Part shown: one piece after another, positions 21,364-33,010 of the stretch
Numbering within the stretch: the first letter of the stretch is position 1
How the letters are laid out: each line of letters opens with the position of its first letter
Source of the DNA: Dryomyza anilis
Taxonomy: Eukaryota > Arthropoda > Insecta > Diptera > Dryomyzidae
Direction: 5' to 3'
NCBI GenBank assembly: GCA_951804985.1
Contig: OX638135.1
Location: 67,592,507 to 67,656,506 of the forward strand
Length of the DNA stretch: 64,000 nt
Notes under the pieces: generated by a model
What the model saw: the letters and a program-made list of their open reading frames with translations, nothing else
Databases searched by the model: none
What the model was told of the DNA's origin: nothing
Program-made: the position numbers and the translations under genes

Positions 21364-22040
21364 GGCATGTGTGACGACGTACTTGAATTCTGAGTAACTT
21401 CCAAAACGTTAGAGTGATATTTCTATATATATGCAAACAAAATGATATTAATATCACTGTGAGCATACATATTTTTCCCACTTTGAAAGTTAATATATTT
21501 ATACTAACCAAAACGAGTTTAATTTTTAATTTTAAAACGTTTTTATTAGATTGAATTCTAGTCTGTCTGTTCGGTACAAATTTTGTAATTGATTTTAAAA
21601 TACCTTCGCGATGATCTACAGACTTTAAATATTTCCTCGAACTGGATGACAATGCAATATTATCGTTTTCTTGTCGTCCGGTTCATCATGATTCTATGGC
21701 ATGTGTGACGACGTACTTGAATTCTGAGTAACTTCCAAAACGTTTGAGTGATATTTCTATATATATGCAAACAAAATGATATTAATATCACTGTGAGCAT
21801 ACATATTTTTTCCACTTTGAAAGTTTACATATTTATACTAACCAAAACGAGTTTAATTTTTAATTTTAAAACGTTTTTATTAGATTGAATTCTAGTCTGT
21901 CTGTTCGGTACAAATTTTGTAATTGATTTTAAAATACCTTCGCGATGGTCTACAGACTTCAGATTTTAAATATTTCCTCGAACTGGATGACAATGCAATA
22001 TTATCGTTTTCTTGTCATCCGGTTCATCATGATTCTATCG
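21364..22040. repeat. 335-bp tandem repeat, two copies (unit B)
   Basis: Units start at 21,364 and 21,699, as in unit A. Confidence 0.85.
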
Positions 22041-23141
22041 CCATGGTTCCATATTAAAGACACTTTGAAACATGAATATTTTCAATTTAATAATATAATG
22101 CCTTTCGAACTCTGTCAGATGAAAATCAAAAAAATAAGAAAAATAAAAAATATGAATAATAAAAATATTTTTTAATATAAAACGTTTTTAAGGTGAATTT
22201 TTAGTATTAATAAAATGAAACGGTATTGGATCCTTAAAGTTCACATTAAAAACGTTTTATATAATTTTTTTTATTTGATATATTTTTTAAAGTTAATTTT
22301 AAGTATACAAATATTTACATATAAATGTTTACCCAAAATGTTTAAATAATATAGTTTTATGTTGAACTAAAGAAACAGTTTTTTTTATTTATTAATTAAG
22401 AATGATTAAAATATAACTATAGTTAGCTGTTAATCCGTGAATTCCTTGCCTACGCTATGTGCTGTACTGAGATCAACTGTAACTGTACCAAATATAAAGC
22501 GAGCCTGGATCGTCTGGTTTAGCGTCTGCTGGTGCAATTATGCATTCATTGATGCTGTCACTTGTACTTGCAGTTGAAACGAATAATTTATTTATGCATT
22601 TAAATATTTGTATATGAATTCAATTATTATAAATTCCCACTGAGCATGTTTAAAGATTTTAAATAAAAATAAATAAAAAAAAACATTTTATTTTATTTTC
22701 AGAATTTTTTCCAAAAATATTTAAATATGTTTCTATGCAAACATACTACTTTTTGAAATGAAACAACTGATATGTTTCACTGGAAAATCATGTTTTATTT
22801 TGAACATATTTATGTTTTGGTTCAAATATTTATTTTATTTGGATGTAGTAATTATTATATTACCATTAGAACATACTCCATTTTAAGGGGCAACATTAAA
22901 ATGTTTATAATGTAAGACAGAGCTCATTACCACTCTGTTCAAGACTCAATACAACACTGTTTACAAATGATTTATCAGTCAATTATATATTATGTTTACA
23001 TAAAATTCCAAACATACATGTTAATGCCTGCAAAATTATGTTTGGGAGAGCCCTTTTTTTTGCAGCGTGTATCTATTGATTTTTTTAATTAATAATTTAA
23101 AAATAAAAAAATTAAAACAATAAAAAAATTGAATTCTGAAC
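22041..23141. other. AT-rich unit B sequence
   Basis: Parallels 11,742-12,843, including the conserved segment at 22,435-22,580. No gene recognised. Confidence 0.4.
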
Positions 23142-24040
23142 CAGATCTGTGAAATATTGAAATTTTATTGAATTTAATTCATTTGAAAATCGAATGGTAT
23201 GATTCAAATCCTTAATTTCAATTCAATTACTGATTGGAAAAAACAAATCACAATTCTTTTTGAACAAATAGATTGTAATCTCTATTTGCAAAATCTTATA
23301 TTAATTTCAGTTTATTTGATTCACTTTGTTAAAATCTTTTCAGATGAATATGTTTCAGTTGCACAATGATTTGAGTTTGTTTTATTTTTAATATTGAGTG
23401 TGAAAAAAAGATTTCAGCAAAATGAACTCAAAATCATTTGTTTCCGAGTCGTTTATGTGGCAATCATATGACTTGACAAATGATTGTGTGTTTGGAATTG
23501 AATCTTTTGCTTTAAAAAGTGAATGCAAGTTTTTTATGATTTAATCTTAATGCACGGTTTTCACTGTGTCATTTTGTGTCATACTTGTTTTCTTTTCATT
23601 ATGATTGCGACACAGAAACTGTCCAAAATTAAAATGTTCATTAACTCTGTCAGTCGATATTAAAATGCTAACATGTTGGCATTTTTTTAGAACTTTGCCA
23701 TATCGAAAAACAAAAAATTTGAGAAATTTTCGAACATTAAACTGACACAAAATGACATAGTGAAAACCAAGCATAAGACTATAAATAACAGAAGACTTGA
23801 TTCACTTAATTGAAATCGAATCAAATGAATAACATGATATTTCGAGCCATTCTATGAATGGGGATAATATTGCGACATTTGACGATTCATTTGCTCAACG
23901 ATTTTTAAAAAAAGAATCATATAAGATTTTGTCTACCAATCAAAAATGAATTGATATCATTGATTGTGTGTCAAAATGACCAACTCATATGATTCATTTT
24001 TTGGGATTGAATCGAAAAAATTCAATCATTCACAGCTCTG
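23142..24040. mobile_element. hAT-type MITE, unit B
   Basis: Same insertion as in A. One terminal base has changed (CAGATC for CAGAGC). Duplication TTCTGAAC on both sides. The internal deletion is larger than in A (AGAATCATATAAG), and it shares with A the loss of a 45-bp arm that unit C keeps. Confidence 0.87.
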
Positions 24041-24453
24041 TTCTGAACTAAATTTAGTAAGTATGGTTAACAATTTAAGCCTTTATGGCTTTAAATTATT
24101 AAATATACAGAAAATTGAACTATTTGAGTTTAAATAATAATACAATTGGTTTAAATTTAATTTTTTAAACCAGTATATATTTTGTAAACCAAAACTTGTT
24201 ATTAATACTTAACTTGTGGGTTTTTCAGATTTAAAAAAAAAAAGTGTGACTTTATTTTAACGCTTTCTAAGCCATAAAATGCCTAAAAACATGGCTTTTC
24301 ATATTGTCGAATATCCTTGTAACTGGACGTGCAGTTGAAAAGGCCGAAAACATCATTGTTCTTAGATTCAAATCTATAAGAATATGTAGCTTTTATATTT
24401 GCTATCGAATGACACCACAGTGTATTGTTTTTAATTCAAAATAAAATACTTAC

Positions 24454-24633
24454 TCTCAAATGCCTTAGCATGTTGTAGCTACTTCCCTTGCAGACTGAAA
24501 ACACCGACTTTATGCTGGCTGGAAATCCAAGCTAATACTTTACAGTGAATGTGTCATCAGCATTGGTGATAGCAGTGGTGATAACATTGTCCACAATTTT
24601 AAAATGTTGCGCGTAATAGTTCGAAATAGACAT
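24454..24633 (-). pseudogene. BED-type exon, unit B (stop codon)
   Basis: As at 14,168-14,347, with donor GTAAGT intact, but the codon after KY is TAG (GCTAATAC on the plus strand where A has GCAGATAC). Confidence 0.38.
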
Positions 24634-25119
24634 TTTTCTAATTACGCGATATTTTTATAATTTAATTTTTAAACAATATTTAAATTGTAAAAAAAGTACT
24701 TAAGTAACGTGCTTAAAAACTAATGTTTAGTTAAATTACAGCTGCTGTTCTGCCGAATCGAAATAACAAGTGATCTATTTTAAATTTTACATTAGCATTA
24801 AAGAGGCAAACAGTTTCTTATGTTTTACAAAAGTAAACAAACAAAAACTGGATGGCCCCTCATAAAAGAAAAAAAAATAGATTTGCAAACAGCAAATAAA
24901 CTAACATACAAATGCATAGAAACAGTGTTGATCATATTGTATAAAAATAAAGTATAATGCAGTGTAGAGTAAATACAGAGCGCGCGCCGTTACTGTCTTT
25001 CAGAAAAATATCAAAATACAGGGTAGTATATAGTAATACTTCATATTTAGCACACAAAAATTATTTTTTCAAGATATAAAGAAACAATACTTTATTTTAA
25101 CAGACTACTTTAAACTTCA

Positions 25120-26345
25120 TTTTTTGGACGAAGTGCTTAATTTACTTGGTTCTGTGTAAATCGCAATGGAACCAATTTCTTCAAAAATTGTATTATGTAA
25201 TATGACGCCATGATTCCGAAGATATGGTTTATTAATGTTTCTTTGGATAGGTTTACTAAATATGGGCCAATAACTTTTGAACCGAGCTTTCATAAAGGTG
25301 CTCACATATATTTGTAAATATCTCGCGTTATAATTAATAAATAGGATCAAGTATTATATTGAATGAAGGGTAATTGAATATCACATAAACATTTATCAGA
25401 AAATTTTTAAATTGGTTCATTAGTTTAAGAGAACTCGATAGGAGAACTTGAAAAAGCATTTTTTTCAACAAAAATTTAAACAAAAATTCATTTAAAAAAT
25501 GTAAATAAATCGAGAAAGTAAGATGATACACAAATTTAAATTTTCCAAAATTAGTTCACACTCTTTCGAAGAAATTGAGCTATCAATGACAAAAATATAT
25601 GGGTAACATTTGAGGATAAAAACAGTTATGTGAAAACAATATAATTGAGTGCTATACAAATAGGCATACAAATATTGATAGATGATTGCTTGTAATTAAT
25701 TTATAACTTTATCTTTAATACTTTACGAGATATGTGATCCGAAAAAGTAAACCCATATCTCACATAAATTTTATAACTTGCAACCCATGGATATATACAA
25801 AACATGCGATTTTTTTTAGTTAATACTCAATTGTAATGCTTTCATATGATTTTTTTTGTTCTCAAAATTTATCAATAGATTTATTTTATTTTAACGTAAT
25901 TTTCTTTACAAATGTGCAGGCTAATTTTGGAATATTATAAACTGTGCATCATTTCGCGTTTTCAATTTTTGGCCATTTTTTAAATGCATTTTTTACAAAA
26001 ATGTTGGTCGATAAAATTTACATTTTTCGAGTTCTTCTATAAAGTTCTCTTAAACAAGTAAACCAATTCCAAAATGATGTAGGAAATGTTTATTAGATAT
26101 TTAATTACCTTTCATTCGATATAACACTTGAGCATACGAGTTTTATAAAACGCGAGATATTTACAAATATATGTGGCCACCTTTTTGAAAGCTTAGTGCA
26201 AATGTTATTGCCCGAAATCTCGTAAACCTCTTCATAGACATTTTTTTATTTATATATTTAAATTCTGCGGGTCATTTCCAAGAATACAAAAATAATGGCT
26301 TTTACTACGCAAACTTTTTTCTCATTTTGTTGTGTAGTGTAATGC
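25120..26345. repeat. inverted-repeat pair, unit B
   Basis: Left arm 25,160-25,575, right arm 25,850-26,345. The centre is shortened by a deletion joining CCCATATCTC to ACATAAATTTT. Confidence 0.6.
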
Positions 26346-26854
26346 ATGTATAATGACGTGCCTGATAGCATACACTGAGGGGAAAAATGCAATAATAATA
26401 AATAAAAATGTAATAAATTTGAATACTTTTTGGCTCGTTTTTTTATTTAAATTAAATACTTTTTATTTAAAATTTCAGTAAATACTTTTTATTTTAACTT
26501 GAAGTAAATACTTTTTATTTAATTTTATTAGGTAGGTAATAAATTTCTGTTAAAAATAAAATATTTTTCAATGTATGCATTTAAATTCGCACGTAATAAA
26601 ATTAAATAATTTTTATTGAATTTGAAATTAAATATCGCGTAATATTTTTGTGTATGAAATATAACGTTTATTATTACATAAGTATTTAATTAAATTTTAT
26701 AGAAATTTTAGTTCATTCTTTTACTTCACATTTTCGTAGTGTATCACTTTCAGTAGTAACACTTTCGTAGAAAAAACACTGAAGTCATAACCATTCCACC
26801 GAAGTTTAATTATTTGTCTTAAAAAAATTAATTTCCACAATAGTTGAGCGGAGT
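26346..26854 (+). repeat. AAATACTTTTTATTT module, unit B
   Basis: Near-identical to 17,965-18,474; the SINE that follows sits at the same position. Confidence 0.8.
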
Positions 26855-27165
26855 AGTCGCGGTAGCTCAGTGGTTAGTGCGTTGGACTGCGAGCCGAAAG
26901 GTCCCCGGTTCAAGCCTGGACTGGGGCTAACAACATCTTTTCATAGAAACATTTTTCTATACCGCGCTACCTCTCGTCAGTAAATGGCAAACCTACGAGA
27001 GTAAAACCATTGCCTATGAAAAGCTCTCACCCGCCGTTCGGATTCGGCAATAAACTGTAGGTCCCACCACTTTGAGTACAAATATAACACGTACAGCTCA
27101 AAATGGTGAGAGAGCTCGGCCGAAGTTCTGGACAGGACTGTAGCGCCAAACTATTATTATTATTA
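26855..27165 (+). mobile_element. tRNA-derived SINE, copy 4
   Basis: Same insertion event as copy 2 (same flanks GTTGAGCGGAG and GTTGAGCAGAA), copied with the unit rather than by a new transposition. Confidence 0.9.
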
Positions 27166-27214
27166 GTTGAGCAGAACTGAAATCAGTTGAGCGATCCGAA
27201 ATGAACATTTTCGC

Positions 27215-27365
27215 TCAAACTCATTTGAGCGATCAACAACCGCACAACCGTCTTCGGTCAACCATTTTCGTCAACCATTTTCGCTCAACCGTCTTTGAGC
27301 TAGCTCAAATGAGCTTGAGCTATGAACGTTGAGCGATTTGAGCGATTTGAGCGATTTTACATCCT
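27215..27365. repeat. GAGCGATC minisatellite, array 4
   Basis: Identical in layout to array 3. Confidence 0.8.
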
Positions 27366-27617
27366 CGCTTTTTACCCTGTTCAGTTAATATAGTTTTTAT
27401 AGGTTTAGTACCTAACTCTTCCAAAACTGATTTTCCAATTTCGAGTGAATGATTTTTTAAAGCATTTAACCCTGTTTTCATTAGATGTTTTAGATGTGTA
27501 TACAAGGCCGAAAAAAATGAACAAATTCCACGACAACATTGAACAATTCTAGGAGAATGGTATATAACTCCAATATTATCTAAATTTGATCCAGATTGAT
27601 TAAGATAGTACTCTTAT
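27320..27617 (-). pseudogene. Polinton pX-like gene, copy 3
   Basis: Identical in structure to copy 2: lost start, CRGICSFF, C-terminal run-on into the minisatellite (IAQIAQIAQRS). Confidence 0.45.
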
Positions 27618-28181
27618 GAAGCTTCTTTTATATTACGAAAATGTAACGTGCAGTAAACGGGGAATTCATTCGACATAATATTTATTTTCTTTCCTTCATG
27701 ATACGAGATGATCATTATAGAAATATTATTTATATTTGAAGATTCCAATGGAGATATTTAATTTTTTTAAAGTGAATATAATTTATTTCATTTAAACATG
27801 GAAATATTTGTATTCATTTTTTGGACGAAGTGCTTAATTTACTTGGTTCTGTGTAAATCGCAATGGAACCAATTTCTTCAAAAAAATAACACTACACAAC
27901 AGCCATTCTGCGCAGCAGTCAAGGCTATTTTTGTATTATGTAATATGACGCCCTGATTCCGAAGACATGGTTTATTAATGTTTCTTTCTTTTTTCAACAA
28001 AAATTTAAACAAAAATTCATTTAAAAAATGTAAATAAATCGAGAAAGTAAGATGATACACAAATTTAAATTTTCCAAAATTAGTTCACACTCTTTCGAAG
28101 AAACTGAGCTATCAATGACAATAATATATGGATAACATTTGAGGATAAAAACAGTTATGTGAAAACAATATAATTGAGAAT

Positions 28182-28310
28182 TGATCTCGTCTCGATGTAC
28201 TTCTAATGTCTGCGTCGGGTATCCTGCAATTGTTGCATCTGAAAGCTCCGCCTCAAATTCCATCAAGCTGTCGGTAAGACGAATGAACGAATCCAAAGCG
28301 GCCATGATAA
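28182..28310 (-). pseudogene. BEL/Pao Gag N-terminal fragment, unit C
   Basis: Same as 19,801-19,929, with the start ATG kept. Confidence 0.6.
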
Positions 28311-28610
28311 ATAATAGGTAACGTCGGTGGTGAATGAAAAAAGCTCGGAGAAACGTGAAATTATCGAACGAAAAAAAACTTTTTTTTTTTTTTTTTTGAA
28401 AATATGAAAACCAATTCTCAATAAATTTATTAATGAAATATAAATTTATCGTAAATGAGATACAAACCACCAGAAAAAGAAAAATTAAATGAAAAATAAT
28501 TCACAAGACTTAACTCCAAGAAATTTCAGACATATGTGGTTATACTGAATTAAGTCTAAAAAAAATTATTTAGACTGCAATGAAGAAATAATTAAAAAAT
28601 CAAATGTTGA

Positions 28611-28925
28611 TAGCATGCGATCCACGAATAATGTCATCATACTGCGAATTCCACCTTGTGGTTTCCGGAGTAATAAAATATTTCCCCATCTTGTTTTTAA
28701 TATAATCTGCTTTTACGGTAGATTGATTTTGGGCTCTCTACAATTTGCTGCACTTTTCTTCCAAAGTTTCGTATTTTAAACGAAGAGATTCATAAATTGG
28801 ATATTTCCCCATCTTGTTTTTAATATAATCTGCTTTTACGGTAGATTGATTTTGGGCTCTCTACAATTTGCTGCACTTTTCTTCCAAAGTTTCGTATTTT
28901 AAACGAAGAGATTCATAAATTGGAT
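28611..28925 (-). pseudogene. hAT transposase fragment, tandemly duplicated (unit C)
   Basis: Same duplicated arrangement as unit B; repeat period about 125 bp. Confidence 0.6.
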
Positions 28926-28950
28926 TTTTAATAAGGGTATTCATATAACG

Positions 28951-29261
28951 TAGCCGCGGTAGCTCAGTGGTTAGTGCGTTGGACTGCGAGCCGAAAGGTC
29001 CCCGGTTCAAGCCTGGACTGGGGCTAACAACATCTTTTCATAGAAACATTTTTCTATACCGCGCTACCTCTCGTCAGTAAATGGCAAACCTACGAGAGTA
29101 AAACCATTGCTTATGAAAAAGCTCTCACCCGCCGTTCGGATTCGGCAATAAACTGTAGGTCCCACCACTTTGAGTACAAATATAACACGCACAGCTCAAA
29201 ATGGTGAGAGAGCTCGGCCGAAGTTCTACACAGGACTGTAGCGCCAAACTATTATATTATT
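28951..29261 (+). mobile_element. tRNA-derived SINE, copy 5
   Basis: Same insertion as copy 3, with duplication ATTCATATAACGT on both sides. Nearly identical to copy 3. Confidence 0.92.
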
Positions 29262-29412
29262 ATTCATATAACGTGTTAAGTCGTGCTAAATTGTTGTGCT
29301 AAATTGTTGTGCTAAATTGTTAAAGTTAGCACCTTTTTATATGAACGTACTTTTTCTTGTTAACTTAAAAATGCTGTCAAAATGTAATATTTTTCTAAAT
29401 ATTTTAGTTTCC

Positions 29413-29670
29413 AGTGCTTAGTAAAACTCCTAAATGAATAACACACATATAGGTATTCATATAACTTGTTAAGTCCTGCTAACTGGCTATACTTAAAAAA
29501 TTTTTAAAATCTAGTACAACTTTTGTATGGAAATCGACTTAGCAGGGAATAGCAACTTATCAAGCTCTGAGATGTGTTTATATTTGACAAATCTAACTTG
29601 TTAAGACTAGTTTAAAATTCATCATTGTTAATTGTGTGTTATTCATTTAGGAGTTTTACTAAACACATTA
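29413..29670. repeat. hairpin, unit C
   Basis: As in A and B, with changes in or near the right arm (ACTAAACACATTAGTAAAAC). Confidence 0.65.
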
Positions 29671-29756
29671 GTAAAACTGCATTAATGCATTTTAAAAACT
29701 CTACAATTTTTTTTTAATTCATCCTAAAAAAATGGCAAAGGATGTCAAAAACATGT

Positions 29757-30768
29757 GGCATGTGTGACGACGTACTTGAATTCTGAGTAACTTCCAAAAC
29801 GTTAGAGTGATATTTCTATATATATGCAAACAAAATGATATTAATATCACTGTGAGCATACATATTTTTTCCACTTTGAAAGTTTACATATTTATACTAA
29901 CCAAAACGAGTTTAATTTTTAATTTTAAAACGTTTTTATTAGATTGAATTCTAGTCTGTCTGTTCGGTACAAATTTTGTAATTGATTTTAAAATACCTTC
30001 GCGATGATCTACAGACTTTAAATATTTCCTCGAACTGGATGACAATGCAATATTATCGTTTTCTTGTCGTCCGGTTCATCATGATTCTATGGCATGTGTG
30101 ACGACGTACTTGAATTCTGAGTAACTTCCAAAACGTTTGAGTGATATTTCTATATATATGCAAACAAAATGATATTAATATCACTGTGAGCATACATATT
30201 TTTTCCACTTTGAAAGTTTACATATTTATACTAACCAAAACGAGTTTAATTTTTAATTTTAAAACGTTTTTATTAGATTGAATTCTAGTCTGTCTGTTCG
30301 GTACAAATTTTGTAATTGATTTTAAAATACCTTCGCGATGCTCTACAGACTTTAAATATTTCCTCGAACTGGATGACAATGCAATATTATCGTTTTCTTG
30401 TCATCCGGTTCATCATGATTCTGTGGCATGTGTGACGACGTACTTGAATTCTGAGTAACTTCCAAAACGTTTGAGTGATATTTCTATATATATGCAAACA
30501 AAATGATATTAATATCACTGTGAGCATACATATTTTTTCCACTTTGAAAGTTTACATATTTATACTAACCAAAACGAGTTTAATTTTTAATTTTAAAACG
30601 TTTTTATTAGATTGAATTCTAGTCTGTCTATTCGGTACAAATTTTGTAATTGATTTTAAAATACCTTCGCGATGGTCTACAGACTTCAGATTTTAAATAT
30701 TTCATCGAACTGGATGACAATGCAATATTATCGTTTTCTTGTCATCCGGTTCATCATGATTCTATCGC
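29757..30768. repeat. 335-bp tandem repeat, three copies (unit C)
   Basis: Units start near 29,757, 30,091 and 30,423. A and B have two. Confidence 0.85.
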
Positions 30769-31026
30769 CATGGTTCCATATTAAAGACACTTTGAAACAT
30801 GAATATTTTCAATTTAATAATATAATGCCTTTCGAACTCTGTCAGATGAAAATCAAACTGACAGAAAAAAATAAGAAAAATAAAAAATATGAATAATAAA
30901 AATATTTTTTAATATAAAACGTTTTTAAGGTGAATTTTTAGTATTAATAAAATGAAACGGTATTGGATCCTTAAAGTTCACATTAAAAACGTTTTATATA
31001 TTTTTTTTTTATTTGATATATTTTTA

Positions 31027-31261
31027 TACCCTACATTTTTAGTATTAATAAAATGAAACGGTATTGGATCCTTAAAGTTCACATTAAAAACGTTTTATAT
31101 AATTTTTTTTATTTGATATATTTTTATACCCTACACCTATGAGGTACAGGGTATATTAACTTTGTGCATATATTGTAACGCCCCTTAGGAGGCGTGTCCG
31201 GTATGGAAAAGTATATATATTCTTGATCAGCATCACTACCCGAGGCCGTTTAGCCATGTCC

Positions 31262-31301
<40 letters not shown>

Positions 31302-31975
31302 TGCTCTCTTGCTGTCCGAATACAGAATAACATGAGAAATACTGATCAGATTGCGATGAAATTTCGTCTCAATATATTTTAGCCAAAAGTAGGAACTGAG
31401 TTTGAAAATTAGCCAAACCGGTCAACGGACACGCCCACCTCCCATACAAGTCACTTTTATATAACTCTTTCCGAACTAATAACTCGAAAATTATTCAAGG
31501 TATAGTTATAAAATTTAAAACGTATTGTTAGAATTTACCTAAAAATATGTGGTCCAAAAATGGGCGTGATCCGCCCACTTTTTTTTTTCATTATTTCCCG
31601 GGTTTTCATAGTGAAAATTTGATCCGTAAATTATTAAAATCAAATCTATGAATTATTAGCCTTTCAAAATTTTAAATATAGACGTTGTCCGCCCAATTAT
31701 ATGTTTCTGTTTTTTTTTATTAGTTTGTTATACTTTTATATAAATTTTTTAATTTATGGGGATATAAGACATAAATTTCTGATATATGAATAATATTCTG
31801 AGGGTGGGGATGTTCAGCATAATTAAAAATTTAAAATTAAGGTATACAATTAAATATTCCTCATTAATATCTCCACCAAAGGTGTAGGGTATTCCACAGT
31901 CGGGCCCGACCGACTATAAAAATCCGCCCCATGTGACCGAACTTACCCATGTGACCTGACTTTCTCAACTCATTT
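31027..31975 (+). mobile_element. mini-me-like (Helitron/DINE-type) repeat with GTCY microsatellite
   Basis: Begins ATACCCTACACCTATGAGG, with GGAGGCGTGTCCGG, GATCAGCATCACTACC and CCATGTCCGTCTGTCTG followed by a (GTCT)n run at 31,259-31,300, and ends ACCCATGTGACCTGACTTTC. Fly mini-me repeats carry exactly such a GTCY core and TACCCTACA start. Absent from A and B at the corresponding site (about 11,990). The flanking approximately 100 bp (30,930-31,030) is repeated at 31,031-31,130. Non-coding. Confidence 0.8.
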
Positions 31976-32099
31976 AAAGTTAATTTTAAGTATACAAATA
32001 TTTACATATAAATGTTTACCCAAAATGTTTAAATAATATAGTTTTATGTTGAACTAAACAGTTTTTTTTATTTATTAATTAAGAATGATAAAAATATAA

Positions 32100-33010
32100 C
32101 TATAGTTAGATGTTACATTAGTAACAAAAATTTATCACTAATTTGTCTACACGGATAGAAAAGATTTGTTTGAATATGTTTGAATGTAATTAAAAAGTAA
32201 TACGAAATTACCATACATGTATTAGGAATGAAGTGTAATTAAATTATAATCGAAATTGAATTTATTTTTGTTCACGTGTAAACATTATTATATTGTCCAG
32301 CAGAATCTGTCAAATTTACCATAAATATGTTACAATACCAACATAACATTTTAATTGCATTTGAATAAACTATTTCTTGACAATTTACTTGGTTAAACCA
32401 ATGCCTCGCAACACAGAAAATGCTAATCGCAACGCTCGTCTTTATTCGATAATTTATCGACTGACGAAGTTGGCAACGTTGTGCAGCATTTTCTACCTAC
32501 GCCATCTTTTGCCATCGTTTGAACATATTGATGTTTAAAAACAAACAATAAAGAAATTGGATTTAAATAAGTGTATTTTTGCTACATTCTTCTTGTATAC
32601 GAAATTGGCACTCGTTGAGCACTCGGTAATCGGCATTTTCTGCATACGTGTCTTTTGTTGTTAGTTGAGAAAACGTGTTCGCGTCGGTAATAATTTTGTT
32701 ATTTGTAAATGAAAGAAATATATAAATTGTGTTACAAAAAGTACAAATAGTAACAGAGTATATTAACGTGCAGTATATAATTTCTGAAACTAATGTGAAA
32801 AAACCACAAATAATAATTTGTGTTTCGATTTTCAAACAAAATTTGGCATGTTTTTTTACAAAAGCCTCCGTGAATTCCTTGCCTACGCTATGTGCTGTAC
32901 TGAGATCAACTGTAACTGTACCAAATATAAAGCGAGCCTGGATCGTCTGGTTTAGCGTCTGCTGGTGCAATTGTGCAATCATTGATGCTGTCACTTGTAC
33001 TTGCAGTTTT
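32100..33010 (-). CDS. unrecognised minus-strand frame unique in length to unit C
   Basis: 143-codon frame at 32,994-32,563. The first third (AQLHQQTLNQTIQARFIFGT, HSVGKEFTEAFVKKH) is shared with A and B; the rest is present only in C because A and B lack about 770 bp here. The last 40 residues (TTKDTYAENADYRVLNECQF, RIQEECSKNTL) have ordinary protein composition, while the middle (IIICGFFTLVSEIIYC..) looks like untranslated or intronic AT-rich sequence. It could be two exons of a transposon-borne protein. No family recognised. Confidence 0.25.

Larger units (their letters stand above)
19801..28181. repeat. tandem array unit B
   Basis: Full unit of about 8.38 kb in the same order as A, but carrying two SINEs (20,570 and 26,855), a tandem duplication of the hAT fragment, pX copy 3 and a truncated inverted-repeat centre (207 bp of 15,497-15,704 missing near 25,762). 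The left part is A-like and the right part (25.9-28.18 kb) is A'-like, e.g. TTTTGGCCATTTTT as at 17,588 rather than TTCGCC as at 15,917, so it is a recombinant. Confidence 0.85.

Noticed and set aside
4546..29030. tRNA genes at the five GGTAGCTCAGTGG...GGTTCAAGCCT sites
   Set aside because: The tRNA-like part continues into the same 230-bp body and tail each time and has target duplications; the anticodon arm does not pair well. These are SINEs, not tRNA genes.
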